Positions 14,834 to 23,054 of a stretch of DNA of 25,516 bases are shown piece after piece; positions within the stretch are counted from its first letter, which is position 1; each line of letters starts with the position of its first letter. The notes beneath the pieces were generated by a model. The model was not told where the DNA came from and did no database searches. It worked only from the letters and a program-made list of their open reading frames with translations. A program made the translations under genes and the position numbers. The DNA is taken from positions 1-25,516 of the forward strand of contig CAZIVE010000034.1 of the NCBI GenBank assembly GCA_964542435.1. The letters run 5' to 3'. The DNA is from CAZIVE01 sp964542435. GTDB taxonomy: Bacteria; Bacteroidota; Bacteroidia; Bacteroidales; Tannerellaceae.

Positions 14834-16348
14834 ATGAAAAAGTATTTGTTGATTCTGTTCTGTACGATATCTATGGGCGCAGCAGCCCAGACCTATTCGA
14901 CGGTGACGACCGATTCCATTGAGGAAGAGGTCGGCGTCATTCCTGAGAGTCTGGATGCGAACGTCGATAGCCTTTTACGTTCCTGGCATGTCCAGTATTT
15001 CTCGAAGAAAGACGACTATTGCCATGACGATGTAGAAAATATCCAGTTCCCTGATTCTATCTATCAGGAACGTTTGAAGCGTTTGCCCCATCTTATTCCG
15101 TTGCCTTACAACCGTATCGTGCGCGATTGCATCGATCTTTATGCTTCTCGCCGCCGCGAATTGGTCCGTTATATGCTTGGCATGGCAGACTTCTATTTCC
15201 CGATGATTGAACAGACTCTTGACAAATATCATCTTCCATTGGAGTTGAAATACCTTACCGTTGTTGAAAGTGCCATGAATCCTTTGGCTGTCTCACGCGT
15301 CGGTGCATCGGGCCTTTGGCAGTTTATGCTTCCTACCGGTAAAAACTATGGATTGGAGGTGAATAGTCTGGTGGATGACAGAAGAGATCCTGAGAAATCC
15401 ACTGAAGCGGCTTGCAAATATCTGCAGAAGCTTTACAATGTCTATGGCGATTGGAGTCTCGCTCTCGCATCGTATAACTGTGGCCCAGGCAATGTCAACA
15501 AGGCAATTCGCCGTTCGGGGGGTAAAACCGATTTTTGGACCATCTTCCCATATCTGCCTCGTGAAACCCGTTCGTATGTACCTCTCTTCATCGCCGCCAA
15601 TTATATCATGAATTATTATTGCGAGCATAATATCTGTCCTATGCAGACCAGTCTTCCGCTCGCTACGGATACGGTGCTTGTGGACAACTATCTTCATCTT
15701 CGCCAGGTCTCTGAAGTCCTGAACTTGGACATTGAGGAACTACGGGCTTTGAATCCGCAATATCTTCACGATATCGTGCCTGGAAGTTATGAGAAGCGCG
15801 TATTGAGACTCCCGGCTTCTGGAACGTATGCCTTTGCAGATAAAACGGATACTATTTATAAACATAGAGCGGCAGAATTATTGGCTGCTTATCAGCCTGA
15901 TGCTCCCGGAACGCTGATCGCTCAGCAGAAGCAGGCTCTTGAAGAGCCGCAGCGAATTACACATGTCGTCCGTCGTGGCGATACACTGGCAAGGATTGCC
16001 GACCGCTATGGCGTGACAGCCAGTGAGGTGAAACGATGGAATCATCTGCGAAGCAATCGAGTGAGCCGAGGGAAACGTATATATATATATGTATCGCCGG
16101 AAGAAGATAATGAGGAATTGGCAGATAATACACCAACAGTTACCGTTACGACGAAAAGCAGCAAGTCTTCGTCTTCAAAGAAGAAGAATAGTAAAGGCTT
16201 CGTGACGTATAAGGTTCGTTCAGGTGATACCATTTCATCCATCGTAAGACGTTATCACGGCGTGACAGCCAATGCTCTGAAAAAGGTCAATCGACTGAAT
16301 AATTCCATGATAAAAGCCGGTCAGGTAATTAAGATACCTGTAGGATAA
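14834..16348 (+). CDS. mltD: LysM-containing lytic murein transglycosylase, MltD-like
   Basis: This enzyme cleaves peptidoglycan glycan strands, forming 1,6-anhydro-MurNAc ends. The 504-residue product has a signal peptide (MKKYLLILFCTISMGAAAQ), an N-terminal helical region, and a GH23 domain about 125-265: catalytic Glu145 in VVESAMNP, followed by GASGLWQFM and YNCGPGNVNKAI. Two LysM peptidoglycan-binding modules follow, about 376-420 and 457-503, separated by a Ser/Lys-rich linker. The ATG at 14834 gives a standard signal peptide; a TTG three codons earlier is unlikely. It has no lipobox, unlike E. coli MltD, so it should be soluble in the periplasm. The symbol reflects domain layout and not proven orthology. 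Confidence 0.9.
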   Translation: MKKYLLILFCTISMGAAAQTYSTVTTDSIEEEVGVIPESLDANVDSLLRSWHVQYFSKKDDYCHDDVENIQFPDSIYQERLKRLPHLIPLPYNRIVRDCIDLYASRRRELVRYMLGMADFYFPMIEQTLDKYHLPLELKYLTVVESAMNPLAVSRVGASGLWQFMLPTGKNYGLEVNSLVDDRRDPEKSTEAACKYLQKLYNVYGDWSLALASYNCGPGNVNKAIRRSGGKTDFWTIFPYLPRETRSYVPLFIAANYIMNYYCEHNICPMQTSLPLATDTVLVDNYLHLRQVSEVLNLDIEELRALNPQYLHDIVPGSYEKRVLRLPASGTYAFADKTDTIYKHRAAELLAAYQPDAPGTLIAQQKQALEEPQRITHVVRRGDTLARIADRYGVTASEVKRWNHLRSNRVSRGKRIYIYVSPEEDNEELADNTPTVTVTTKSSKSSSSKKKNSKGFVTYKVRSGDTISSIVRRYHGVTANALKKVNRLNNSMIKAGQVIKIPVG

Positions 16349-16363
16349 GTAGGGAATTATATA

Positions 16364-16371
16364 TATCTTTG
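16364..16371 (+). promoter_or_regulatory. Predicted -7 element upstream of rel
   Basis: TATCTTTG within TATATATCTTTGCA matches TAnnTTTG; no TTG lies at the right distance upstream. It would let Rel be transcribed separately from the parB-mltD operon, with a leader of about 100 bases that crosses the otherwise featureless 16349-16479 gap. Confidence 0.5.
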
Positions 16372-16479
16372 CATCAAATAGCGAAGAGATAGAAAGGGTT
16401 AAGGGCTGTTTAAGCACGATCGTAATATCCTTTGTTGTCTGTCGCGATGGTTATAGATTAACAAGAACATAAGTGAACC

Positions 16480-18963
16480 ATGAACACTACGGATCAGGAA
16501 CCACTCCAATCAGAAAAGTCTCTCCAGCAGAAAGATGCTGCCAACGACTTGGAAAAGATCTCTACAGAGGTGACTCCTGCTGTGGAATCCCATTCTGAGG
16601 TGCCTGAACTGCTTCCCAAAGTAGTAGCTGATGTGAAGGAACCATCCGCTGCACATGAAGAGGGATCTGTTGCTGCTGAACCATCCAGACCACTCACTCC
16701 TGATGATCAGATGATACAGAATGGTTTCAACGAACTGCTTGATATCTACATCCATTCCAATCACCGTCGTAAGATCGATCGAATTACAAAGGCTTTCAAT
16801 TTTGCCAATCAGGCTCATGCCGGAGTGAAACGTCGTTCTGGTGAACCCTATATCATGCATCCTATTGCAGTCGCCAAGATTGTGTGTGGTGAAATGGGAC
16901 TGGGATCGACCTCGATCTGTTCGGCACTTCTGCATGATGTGGTAGAAGATACGGAATATACGGTTGAAGACATCCGTGATATGTTCGGCGATAAGATCGC
17001 ACAGATCGTGGATGGACTGACCAAGATCTCTGGCGGTATATTCGGTGAAAAGGCATCCGCCCAAGCTGAGAACTTCCGAAAGCTCCTGCTGACCATGAGT
17101 GATGACATCCGTGTCATTCTGATTAAGATAGCAGACCGATTGCACAATATGCGTACGCTTGGCTCGATGCCTCCGGCAAAACAGTTCAAGATTGCAGGAG
17201 AAACCTTGTATCTTTATGCCCCCTTAGCGCATCGATTAGGTCTCTTTACCATTAAATCGGAATTGGAGGAGCTGAGCTTCAAATACGATCACCCGCAGGA
17301 ATATGATATGATCAAGGAAAAGCTGAAAGCTACGGAAGAGAGTCGTAACAAACTCTTCGATCATTTTGCTGCTCCTGTCAATGAAAAACTCAAAGCGATG
17401 GGTTTGCATTATGAGATGCGAGCTCGCGTGAAGTCTGCCTATTCCATCTGGAATAAGATGGAGAGCAAGCACGTCGCTTTTGAAGATATCTATGATATTT
17501 ATGCGGTACGAATCGTCTTTGATCCGCTACCTGGAGTTGATGAGAAGAATCAGTGTTGGGATATTTATTCGGCTATTACAGATATTTATCGTATTCGTCC
17601 CGATCGGATCCGCGATTGGGTGAGCCGACCCAAAGCAAACGGCTATCAGGCTCTTCATCTCACGGTGATGGGTCCTGACGGACAATGGATCGAGATCCAG
17701 ATCCGTAGCCGCCGTATGGATGATATCGCCGAGAAGGGTTTTGCCGCCCATTGGAAATACAAGGAGAGTAATGTCGAAGAGGATACCGAGCTGGATAAAT
17801 GGTTGCAGACCATCACGGAAATTCTGGAAAGTCCGGATCCGAATGCGTTGGATTTTCTTGATACCATCAAACTGAATCTTTTCTCGTCTGAGATATTTGT
17901 TTTTACTCCGAAAGGTGATATCAAGACATTGCCACAGAATGCCACCGCACTTGACTTTGCTTATGCACTTCATACAGATATCGGAAATAAATGTATCGGA
18001 GCCAAAGTCAATCACAAATTGGTACCGTTGAGCCATCCTTTGGCAAGCGGCGATCAGGTAGAAATACTGACATCCCGTTCCCAGGAACCGCAGACTGAAT
18101 GGCTGAGTTTCGTTACGACGGCAAAAGCGCGTAGTCGCATTGACTCTGTACTCAAGAAAGCACGTCGCGAGACAGCTCGATTAGGAGAAGAGAAAGTCCT
18201 TGATGCTTTCCGCCGTGCCGGATGGGAACCGACAACGCAGAATATTGATAAGCTTTGCGTTTATAATGGATTCCAGCGCCGGGAAGAGTTCTTCTGCGCC
18301 ATTCAGAAAGGTCAGGTGTCAATGCCTGAGAATCTGAAGAAGGTACTGAGAGATAAGACGGAGAATGTCTTCTTTCACTATGTCAAGGAGGCTTTGGGTG
18401 TAGGAGGCAAGAAGGACAAAGACAAGAGTTCCAAGAAAGAGGAGCAGAAAGAGACGGCTGCGACGGCTAATGTAGCAGTGAAAGTTGCCAAGAAAGAGAC
18501 CATAGACCGATCGAAACCTTATATTCTTCGTGATGAAGGCTTCGACCGCAATTATATCATTGCAGATTGTTGCAAACCGATTCCCGGTGATGAAGCTTTA
18601 GGTTTTATCAATGATGATGGGAATGTGATTGTGCATAAAAGATCGTGCCCTATCGCCACGCGTTTGAAGAGTAGTTTCGGTGAGCGAATATTAAATACGG
18701 AATGGAGCAGTCATAAGTTTGCCTCTTTCGAAGCTACACTCGAAGTGAAAGGCATTGACTCCATCGGAATGTTGAACACAATTACTAAAACGATTTCGGA
18801 TGATTTCAATGTGAATATCATGCGTCTTGTCATCGAGGCAAAAGATGGCGTTTTTGAAGGAAAAATTAAAATTAAGGTCCATGATGTCGAAGACATCCAG
18901 AAGATGTGTGTGACATTATCCAAGATTAAGAACATCAAATCAGTGGCCCGCGTCTCTGAGTAA
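16480..18963 (+). CDS. rel: Bifunctional (p)ppGpp synthetase/hydrolase Rel
   Basis: This is the long RSH enzyme that makes and degrades (p)ppGpp in the stringent response. The 827-residue product has an acidic, low-complexity N-terminal extension (1-75), an HD hydrolase domain (about 95-245) with an intact HDVVEDT (His152-Asp153), and a synthetase domain (about 310-430) with RIRDWVSRPKANGYQALH and EIQIR (Glu405). Then come a TGS domain (471-532), a Lys-rich linker (about 640-680), a Cys-containing zinc-finger-like region (DCCKPIPGDEALGF, later HKRSC) and a C-terminal ACT domain. RIRD stands where bifunctional enzymes have RxKD. Both active sites look intact, so it should be bifunctional. The N-terminal extension is longer than I expect for the family. 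Confidence 0.93.
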   Translation: MNTTDQEPLQSEKSLQQKDAANDLEKISTEVTPAVESHSEVPELLPKVVADVKEPSAAHEEGSVAAEPSRPLTPDDQMIQNGFNELLDIYIHSNHRRKIDRITKAFNFANQAHAGVKRRSGEPYIMHPIAVAKIVCGEMGLGSTSICSALLHDVVEDTEYTVEDIRDMFGDKIAQIVDGLTKISGGIFGEKASAQAENFRKLLLTMSDDIRVILIKIADRLHNMRTLGSMPPAKQFKIAGETLYLYAPLAHRLGLFTIKSELEELSFKYDHPQEYDMIKEKLKATEESRNKLFDHFAAPVNEKLKAMGLHYEMRARVKSAYSIWNKMESKHVAFEDIYDIYAVRIVFDPLPGVDEKNQCWDIYSAITDIYRIRPDRIRDWVSRPKANGYQALHLTVMGPDGQWIEIQIRSRRMDDIAEKGFAAHWKYKESNVEEDTELDKWLQTITEILESPDPNALDFLDTIKLNLFSSEIFVFTPKGDIKTLPQNATALDFAYALHTDIGNKCIGAKVNHKLVPLSHPLASGDQVEILTSRSQEPQTEWLSFVTTAKARSRIDSVLKKARRETARLGEEKVLDAFRRAGWEPTTQNIDKLCVYNGFQRREEFFCAIQKGQVSMPENLKKVLRDKTENVFFHYVKEALGVGGKKDKDKSSKKEEQKETAATANVAVKVAKKETIDRSKPYILRDEGFDRNYIIADCCKPIPGDEALGFINDDGNVIVHKRSCPIATRLKSSFGERILNTEWSSHKFASFEATLEVKGIDSIGMLNTITKTISDDFNVNIMRLVIEAKDGVFEGKIKIKVHDVEDIQKMCVTLSKIKNIKSVARVSE

Positions 18964-19002
18964 TTTTGCTAACGTCTTTTTTTTCGCTAAAACTATATTT
19001 CA

Positions 19003-20343
19003 ATGATTATGAAACGCCTTTTTTTATCTGTTCTTATCAGTCTGTGTGTGGCTCAATGCCTTTTTGCAGAAAAGCCAACCAAAGTGAATCATAACGAATG
19101 GTCCCGGAATGCGGTTATCTATGAGGTCAACATTCGTCAGTACACACCCGAAGGTACATTCAATGCCTTTACTCAACATTTACAGCGATTGAAATCGTTG
19201 GGCGTAAATATCCTTTGGATCATGCCTATCAATCCTATTTCCCTGGAAGGTCGTCAGGGCACGCTCGGAAGTTATTATGCAGTGCAGAATTATACTCAAG
19301 TGAATCCGGAATTCGGAACGTTGGCTGATTTCAAGTCGCTGGTTGACAAAGCACATTCTTTGGGCATGAAAGTAATCTTGGATTGGGTTGCCAATCACAC
19401 CGGCCTTGACAACGTCTGGGTGAAAGCTCATCCGGATTATTATGTGAAGGATAGTGTGGGCGCCATGATACATCCGTACAACTGGAACGATACCTATAAG
19501 CTGGATTATACCAATAAGAATCTGCGTCGTGATATGATAGATGCTATGGAATATTGGCTGAAGGAGACGAACATCGACGGCTTCCGTTGCGATGTTGCCA
19601 TGGAGGTTCCTACGGATTTCTGGAACGATGCCAGACAAAAATTCGATAAGATCAAGCCTGTCTTCATGCTGGCTGAGGCTGAAAAACCGGATCTGACGCA
19701 AGCTGCATTTGATATGTGCTACAACTGGCCGTTGAAGAATCTCATGGCTGACATTGCGAAGAAAGGTGTCCATGCTCAGTTCTCACTCGATTCGTTAAAG
19801 GCTCATCAAGATTCCGTATTTCCTCAAGGTGCGTACTTGATGAATCATATCACCAATCACGATCTGAATTCCTGGGAAGGTACGGAATTCGATCGGCTGG
19901 GCGATGGCGTGAAAGCTTTCGCTGTTCTGGAATATACTTGGCCGGGAATGCCTTTGATTTATACCGGTCAGGAGGTTGGACTTAATCGTGCCATCAAGTT
20001 CTTCGAAAAGGATAAGGCTCCGGATTTTACGAACAATGAGTGGACCGTATTTTATAAACAACTGAATGTGTTGAAACATTCTTATCCTGCATTACGGGCT
20101 GGCGATGGAGCTCCTGTTGTCCGTTTCCCGGCCACGAATTCGCAGGTGTACATCTTTTCTCGTTCCGATAAACGCAACACGATTCTGGTCATGCTGAATC
20201 TCTCTCCCAAAGAAGCAGCCGTGAAGTTCACGAGCAAAGCTCCGAAAGGCCTTTACCACGATTATTTCAAGGGAAAGAATGCAAAGGCCGAATCCGTTCC
20301 AACTACATTGAAGGCTTGGGAATACAAGATATTCGTAAAGTAA
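19003..20343 (+). CDS. Secreted GH13 alpha-amylase family glycosidase
   Basis: A 446-residue glycoside hydrolase of family 13 that should act on alpha-glucans in the periplasm or outside the cell. The signal peptide is MKRLFLSVLISLCVAQCLFA (from Met3; the second ATG at 19009 may be the true start). The GH13 motifs are complete: DWVANHT (127-133), GFRCDVAME with nucleophile Asp197, MLAEAE with acid/base Glu225, and NHDLN with Asp287. There is no lipobox, carbohydrate-binding module or type IX tail, and it is shorter than SusA-type neopullulanases. It lies 39 bases after rel, and both may share the terminator at 20345-20397. Exact specificity cannot be given. Confidence 0.92.
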   Translation: MIMKRLFLSVLISLCVAQCLFAEKPTKVNHNEWSRNAVIYEVNIRQYTPEGTFNAFTQHLQRLKSLGVNILWIMPINPISLEGRQGTLGSYYAVQNYTQVNPEFGTLADFKSLVDKAHSLGMKVILDWVANHTGLDNVWVKAHPDYYVKDSVGAMIHPYNWNDTYKLDYTNKNLRRDMIDAMEYWLKETNIDGFRCDVAMEVPTDFWNDARQKFDKIKPVFMLAEAEKPDLTQAAFDMCYNWPLKNLMADIAKKGVHAQFSLDSLKAHQDSVFPQGAYLMNHITNHDLNSWEGTEFDRLGDGVKAFAVLEYTWPGMPLIYTGQEVGLNRAIKFFEKDKAPDFTNNEWTVFYKQLNVLKHSYPALRAGDGAPVVRFPATNSQVYIFSRSDKRNTILVMLNLSPKEAAVKFTSKAPKGLYHDYFKGKNAKAESVPTTLKAWEYKIFVK

Positions 20344-20344
20344 C

Positions 20345-20397
20345 CGCTCGTTCTGGACGCCTCCTCTTTCGCTGAAAAGAGTAAGAGCGTTTTATTT
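20345..20397 (+). terminator. Intrinsic terminator after the GH13 gene
   Basis: An outer CGCTC/GAGCG stem (20345-20349 with 20385-20389) encloses an inner CTCTTT/AAAGAG hairpin (20364-20369 with 20376-20381). TTTTATTT follows. It begins two bases after the stop codon. Confidence 0.7.
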
Positions 20398-20400
20398 CTG

Positions 20401-20457
20401 TTATTATCCGGCAGACAATCCTATATTGGGTGATTTTGAATGTTTGCCGGATGATAA
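20401..20457. repeat. 13-bp inverted repeat with 31-base loop
   Basis: TTATTATCCGGCA (20401-20413) pairs with TGCCGGATGATAA (20445-20457), 13 bp with one G-U pair. It lies between the GH13 terminator and the next promoter. It could be a second terminator, an RNA element or a protein-binding dyad. Confidence 0.65.
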
Positions 20458-20474
20458 TCTCTTTTGCTGAGGCA

Positions 20475-20510
20475 AATCCTTGGATACTTCGGATTTAAGG
20501 ATTACATTTG
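20475..20510 (+). promoter_or_regulatory. Predicted promoter with overlapping inverted repeat
   Basis: TTG (20480-20482), a 20-base spacer and TACATTTG (20503-20510) fit the Bacteroidota promoter; the start would be near 20517 with a leader of about 20 bases. The inverted repeat AATCCTT (20475-20481) / AAGGATT (20497-20503) covers the -33 element and touches the -7 element, a natural position for an operator. Confidence 0.6.
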
Positions 20511-20535
20511 CAAACAACGATAAACCAAATTAGCT

Positions 20536-22308
20536 ATGAAGATTATTATTTTTACCTGGATTCCTATTTTAAGTATGGCAGTGTCCCTTCCTTTCGGGAC
20601 CGCCTATTCCCAGTCATTGGAAGATTGTTATAATTGGTACTCTTTTGCGAAGAGTGCTAATAACCCTGTTGTTAGAGACACGTTCCTCGTCCAAACTTTT
20701 GAGAATAGCACAAGGGATAATTGGAAATATTCATCGAGCAGCGATTTGAAGACAATCGATGCGCGTTCGTTAGATCCTGTCTTTGATAAGCAGGGCGGCA
20801 ATGTATCTCTCAGACTTTTCAACAACCAAACGGTTACATTAGATTATGACAATAGCAGACTAAGGTATTTGGACTTTACGGTCCATTTACGTTTTGCTGC
20901 TTATGAAGCAGGTCGGTGTTCTTTGAAGGTGGCTCCTTTAGATGCTGACAACATGGCAATCGGTACATATTATTGTCCTGTTGATTCAAAGACCGGCTTT
21001 TACGGTATAGATGTTCCCGTTACTCGCAATCCGTTTTATGGTGTCAGACTCTATGCTTATAAGATGAGCGAGTCTGGGACTAACGCATCGTTCTTGATTG
21101 ATAGCGTCCTTCTATCTGCTAAAACCTATCTGTTCTCATGCTTTTGTTTGCCTGGTAGCTGGAATGATCAATCAAAGTGGACGGACTATGTGCCGTCCAA
21201 TCGTCATGCCTTAATCATGAAAGATATATCAGTGGATTCCACTGCGGCATGCAAGAACCTATATATCGGCCCAGGAAGTGTGACAATTGCGAAGAATGCG
21301 AAACTGAAGGCCGAAAACCTCCGTATATTTTCCAATGATACTGCTAACTTGGGATCTCTCCATTCTTCAGGCGAATTGAATCTAAGCGGGAAGGTGAGCA
21401 TCTCAAGGAGCTTCGATCACAAGGGCTCATGGTATTTTATCTCTTTCCCTTTCGACGTCTATTTGGATGGTCTTCCTTCCAATCTGACGTTTCAGGATGA
21501 TACCTTCAAAGGCTCTGGTAATTATTTCTATCTGAAAGACTATAATGGTGAGAAACGTGCCCGGACAGGAAAATGTGAAGGAAACTGGGAGGTCATTTCT
21601 GCCAATAATTTACAGCTGGATGTCCCGATTCTCAAAGCGGGTCATGGCTATTTGATCGCGTTGGACGAAGGGGCAACCGAACAGATGCTTACTTTTTCCT
21701 CCCATGATTCGGCTGTCGGGACTCATTTTGGAAGAGAAGGACGAATCTCGATCCCTTTCGCTTCTGCCTCGTCTGCTTCCGAAGAGAATAAAGGCTGGTT
21801 CCTTTGTGGTAATCCGTTGCCGGCTCCTCTTCCGTTGAACAAGATCTCGCATAACGAGGGATTGGGTGACAGCATCTATGTGTTTGATGGATCTTCTTAT
21901 AAGACTTTTCCTCTCAGTTCCGATTCAGTCATTCCTCCCTATACAGCCTTTTTCATCAAGACAAAAGAGGCGACGGAACTTGTCGTGGATGTTTCCGGAT
22001 CCGATCTTTCCCGCAAAAGCATGTTCATTCCGTCTGAATTGAGAAGAGATAAAGAACCTGTGATTGTGGCTACTTCTAATCAGAATACCTTTGTAGAACC
22101 TGCATTGCGTATCTCGGGAAGGCAGTTGACGATACGGACGTCAGAACATGCCTCTCTCAGAGTCCTTGCCTTATCGGGACGGACGGTTTTTGCAAGGGAT
22201 ATTCCTGCTGGCGAAAGTAATCTGATGTTGTCAGTCCATCCGGGTTTCTATGTCGTTATGTTGGATTCCTCGTCAAATCATCTCCGACAAAAGTTTGTGA
22301 TTCCCTAA
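20536..22308 (+). CDS. Secreted type IX secretion cargo of unknown function
   Basis: A 590-residue protein with an N-terminal signal peptide (about 1-26, ending TAYSQS). The last 70 residues look like a type A sorting domain of the type IX secretion system: LRVLALSGRTVFARDI, then a Gly-Phe-Tyr-Val-Val strand, ending in RQKFVIP. The protein should therefore be exported across the outer membrane and anchored or released. The middle is beta-rich: a jelly-roll-like region (about 45-195), and from about 205 a stretch LPGSWNDQSKWTDYVPSN followed by short beta repeats, as seen in many large Bacteroidota surface proteins. I see no catalytic motif and do not assign a function. It has its own promoter and is followed directly by a GH95 remnant. 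Confidence 0.85.
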   Translation: MKIIIFTWIPILSMAVSLPFGTAYSQSLEDCYNWYSFAKSANNPVVRDTFLVQTFENSTRDNWKYSSSSDLKTIDARSLDPVFDKQGGNVSLRLFNNQTVTLDYDNSRLRYLDFTVHLRFAAYEAGRCSLKVAPLDADNMAIGTYYCPVDSKTGFYGIDVPVTRNPFYGVRLYAYKMSESGTNASFLIDSVLLSAKTYLFSCFCLPGSWNDQSKWTDYVPSNRHALIMKDISVDSTAACKNLYIGPGSVTIAKNAKLKAENLRIFSNDTANLGSLHSSGELNLSGKVSISRSFDHKGSWYFISFPFDVYLDGLPSNLTFQDDTFKGSGNYFYLKDYNGEKRARTGKCEGNWEVISANNLQLDVPILKAGHGYLIALDEGATEQMLTFSSHDSAVGTHFGREGRISIPFASASSASEENKGWFLCGNPLPAPLPLNKISHNEGLGDSIYVFDGSSYKTFPLSSDSVIPPYTAFFIKTKEATELVVDVSGSDLSRKSMFIPSELRRDKEPVIVATSNQNTFVEPALRISGRQLTIRTSEHASLRVLALSGRTVFARDIPAGESNLMLSVHPGFYVVMLDSSSNHLRQKFVIP

Positions 22309-22319
22309 TATTCTATTGC

Positions 22320-22615
22320 TTCCTACGGGATTCTTTTGATGTACATCCGCCTTTCCAAATTGATGGGAATTTCGGATTCATGGCCGGAATAGCCGAGATG
22401 TTTCTGCTGAGTCAAGACGGAGCGCGCCATTTGCTGCCGGCTTTGCCGGACGTATGGCCGAAGGGAAGCGTGAAAGGTTTGAAGTTCGCGAATGGAATGA
22501 TTCCGAATTCTTTGATGAAGCAGGCAGAGATAAAAGATCCGCTGGTATCTTCGCGTTCTCAAATCAATATCCCGAACTTTTGAAGGCTTACGAGTATGAC
22601 CTGCAGACCGTTTAG
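22320..22615 (+). pseudogene. Remnant of a GH95 alpha-L-fucosidase C-terminal region
   Basis: The plus frame through 22320-22487 reads DSFDVHPPFQIDGNFG, then AGIAEMFLLSQDG and LLPALPDVWPKGSVKGL. These are the conserved blocks of the GH95 catalytic-domain end (HPPFQIDGNFG; HLLPALP-W--G-VKGL). Nothing of the preceding roughly 600 residues is present: homology starts about 20 bases after the stop of the type IX cargo gene. After VKGL the family expects GGFEV plus a Trp-containing strand; a second frame from 22469 reads RERFEVREWNDSE and stays open to the TAG at 22615, so a small deletion with frameshift is likely there. No start codon or signal is plausible. I call it a decayed gene fragment. 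The assignment is by motif recall. Confidence 0.75.
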
Positions 22616-22739
22616 GGCGGCGTTTATATTGTTACGAGGGCTCATTAGAGTATTCCTTGAGGAAAATTCTTGTTCCCTCGCCTCTATATGGCAACTTCGG
22701 CATGGAAGAACCTTCATCAAAGAGGGTGGGTTTTACTTC
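22616..22739. other. Unassigned sequence between GH95 remnant and repeat array
   Basis: No gene or structure is recognised. The phrase around 22690-22740 may be a very diverged further repeat unit. Together with its neighbours it makes a 745-base interval without an intact gene. Confidence 0.4.
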
Positions 22740-22950
22740 CCTGCGCGCAGGGAACTCATTCGGGGGCTCGGATCACAACTTTTTGATGCCGGAATCCAGA
22801 TTTGGGGGTCGAGATTGCCATTCCGGGACGCAGGGAAGCCAATCCGAGGGTCTAAATCGCCATTCCGGCGTCCAGGGATCTCAATTTAGGGGGCAAATTT
22901 CCATTTTGGGAAGCCAGAATTCAAATTTGAGGGTCGAGATTGTGACTTTG
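22740..22950. repeat. Diverged 42-bp tandem repeat, about five units
   Basis: Units at 22782-22823, 22824-22865, 22866-22907 and 22908-22949 have a common pattern, roughly CGGGACGCAGGGA, then CCAATTTGGGGGTC and GAGATTGCCATTC, with a weaker unit from about 22740. Individual units differ at many positions. The period is 14 codons, so two plus-strand frames stay open across the array (ORFs at 22596-22889 and 22657-22953), reading as 14-residue repeats; I doubt that they are genes. CCGGAAT/ATTCCGG pairs (22789-22795 with 22820-22826) could form hairpins. There are no unique spacers, so it is not a CRISPR array. Confidence 0.75.
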
Positions 22951-22966
22951 TGATGGAAAAGTACAT

Positions 22967-23023
22967 AAAAAGGGGTCAAGATGATAATTCCAGCGTGCCG
23001 GAGTATAATCTTGACCCTTTTCT
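22967..23023 (-). terminator. Strong bidirectional terminator after the trmB-mrp operon
   Basis: A 14-bp stem (22969-22982 with 23008-23021; GGGTCAAGAT pairing with ATCTTGACCC, extended by A-T pairs and one G-U) has A runs on the left and T runs on the right, so it can work in both directions. It lies about 30 bases past the stop of the last minus-strand gene. Confidence 0.85.
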
Positions 23024-23054
23024 TGTTGGTTTGTCGCTTGCGAATTCCTATGGA

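Noticed and set aside
16078..16090. AT dinucleotide run in the transglycosylase gene as a phase-variation tract
   Set aside because: It is short, encodes part of the first LysM domain in frame, and a two-base slip has no obvious role.
22323..22562. Minus-strand 79-residue ORF opposite the GH95 remnant
   Set aside because: The plus strand carries recognisable GH95 blocks; the minus frame is Arg-rich with no family resemblance.
22740..22950. CRISPR array in the repeat region
   Set aside because: Units are contiguous and diverged, there are no unique spacers between conserved repeats, and no cas genes are present.
22596..22953. Two overlapping plus-strand ORFs of about 97 residues over the repeat array as genes
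   Set aside because: Both stay open only because the repeat period is a multiple of three; neither has a signal, a recognisable domain or a promoter.
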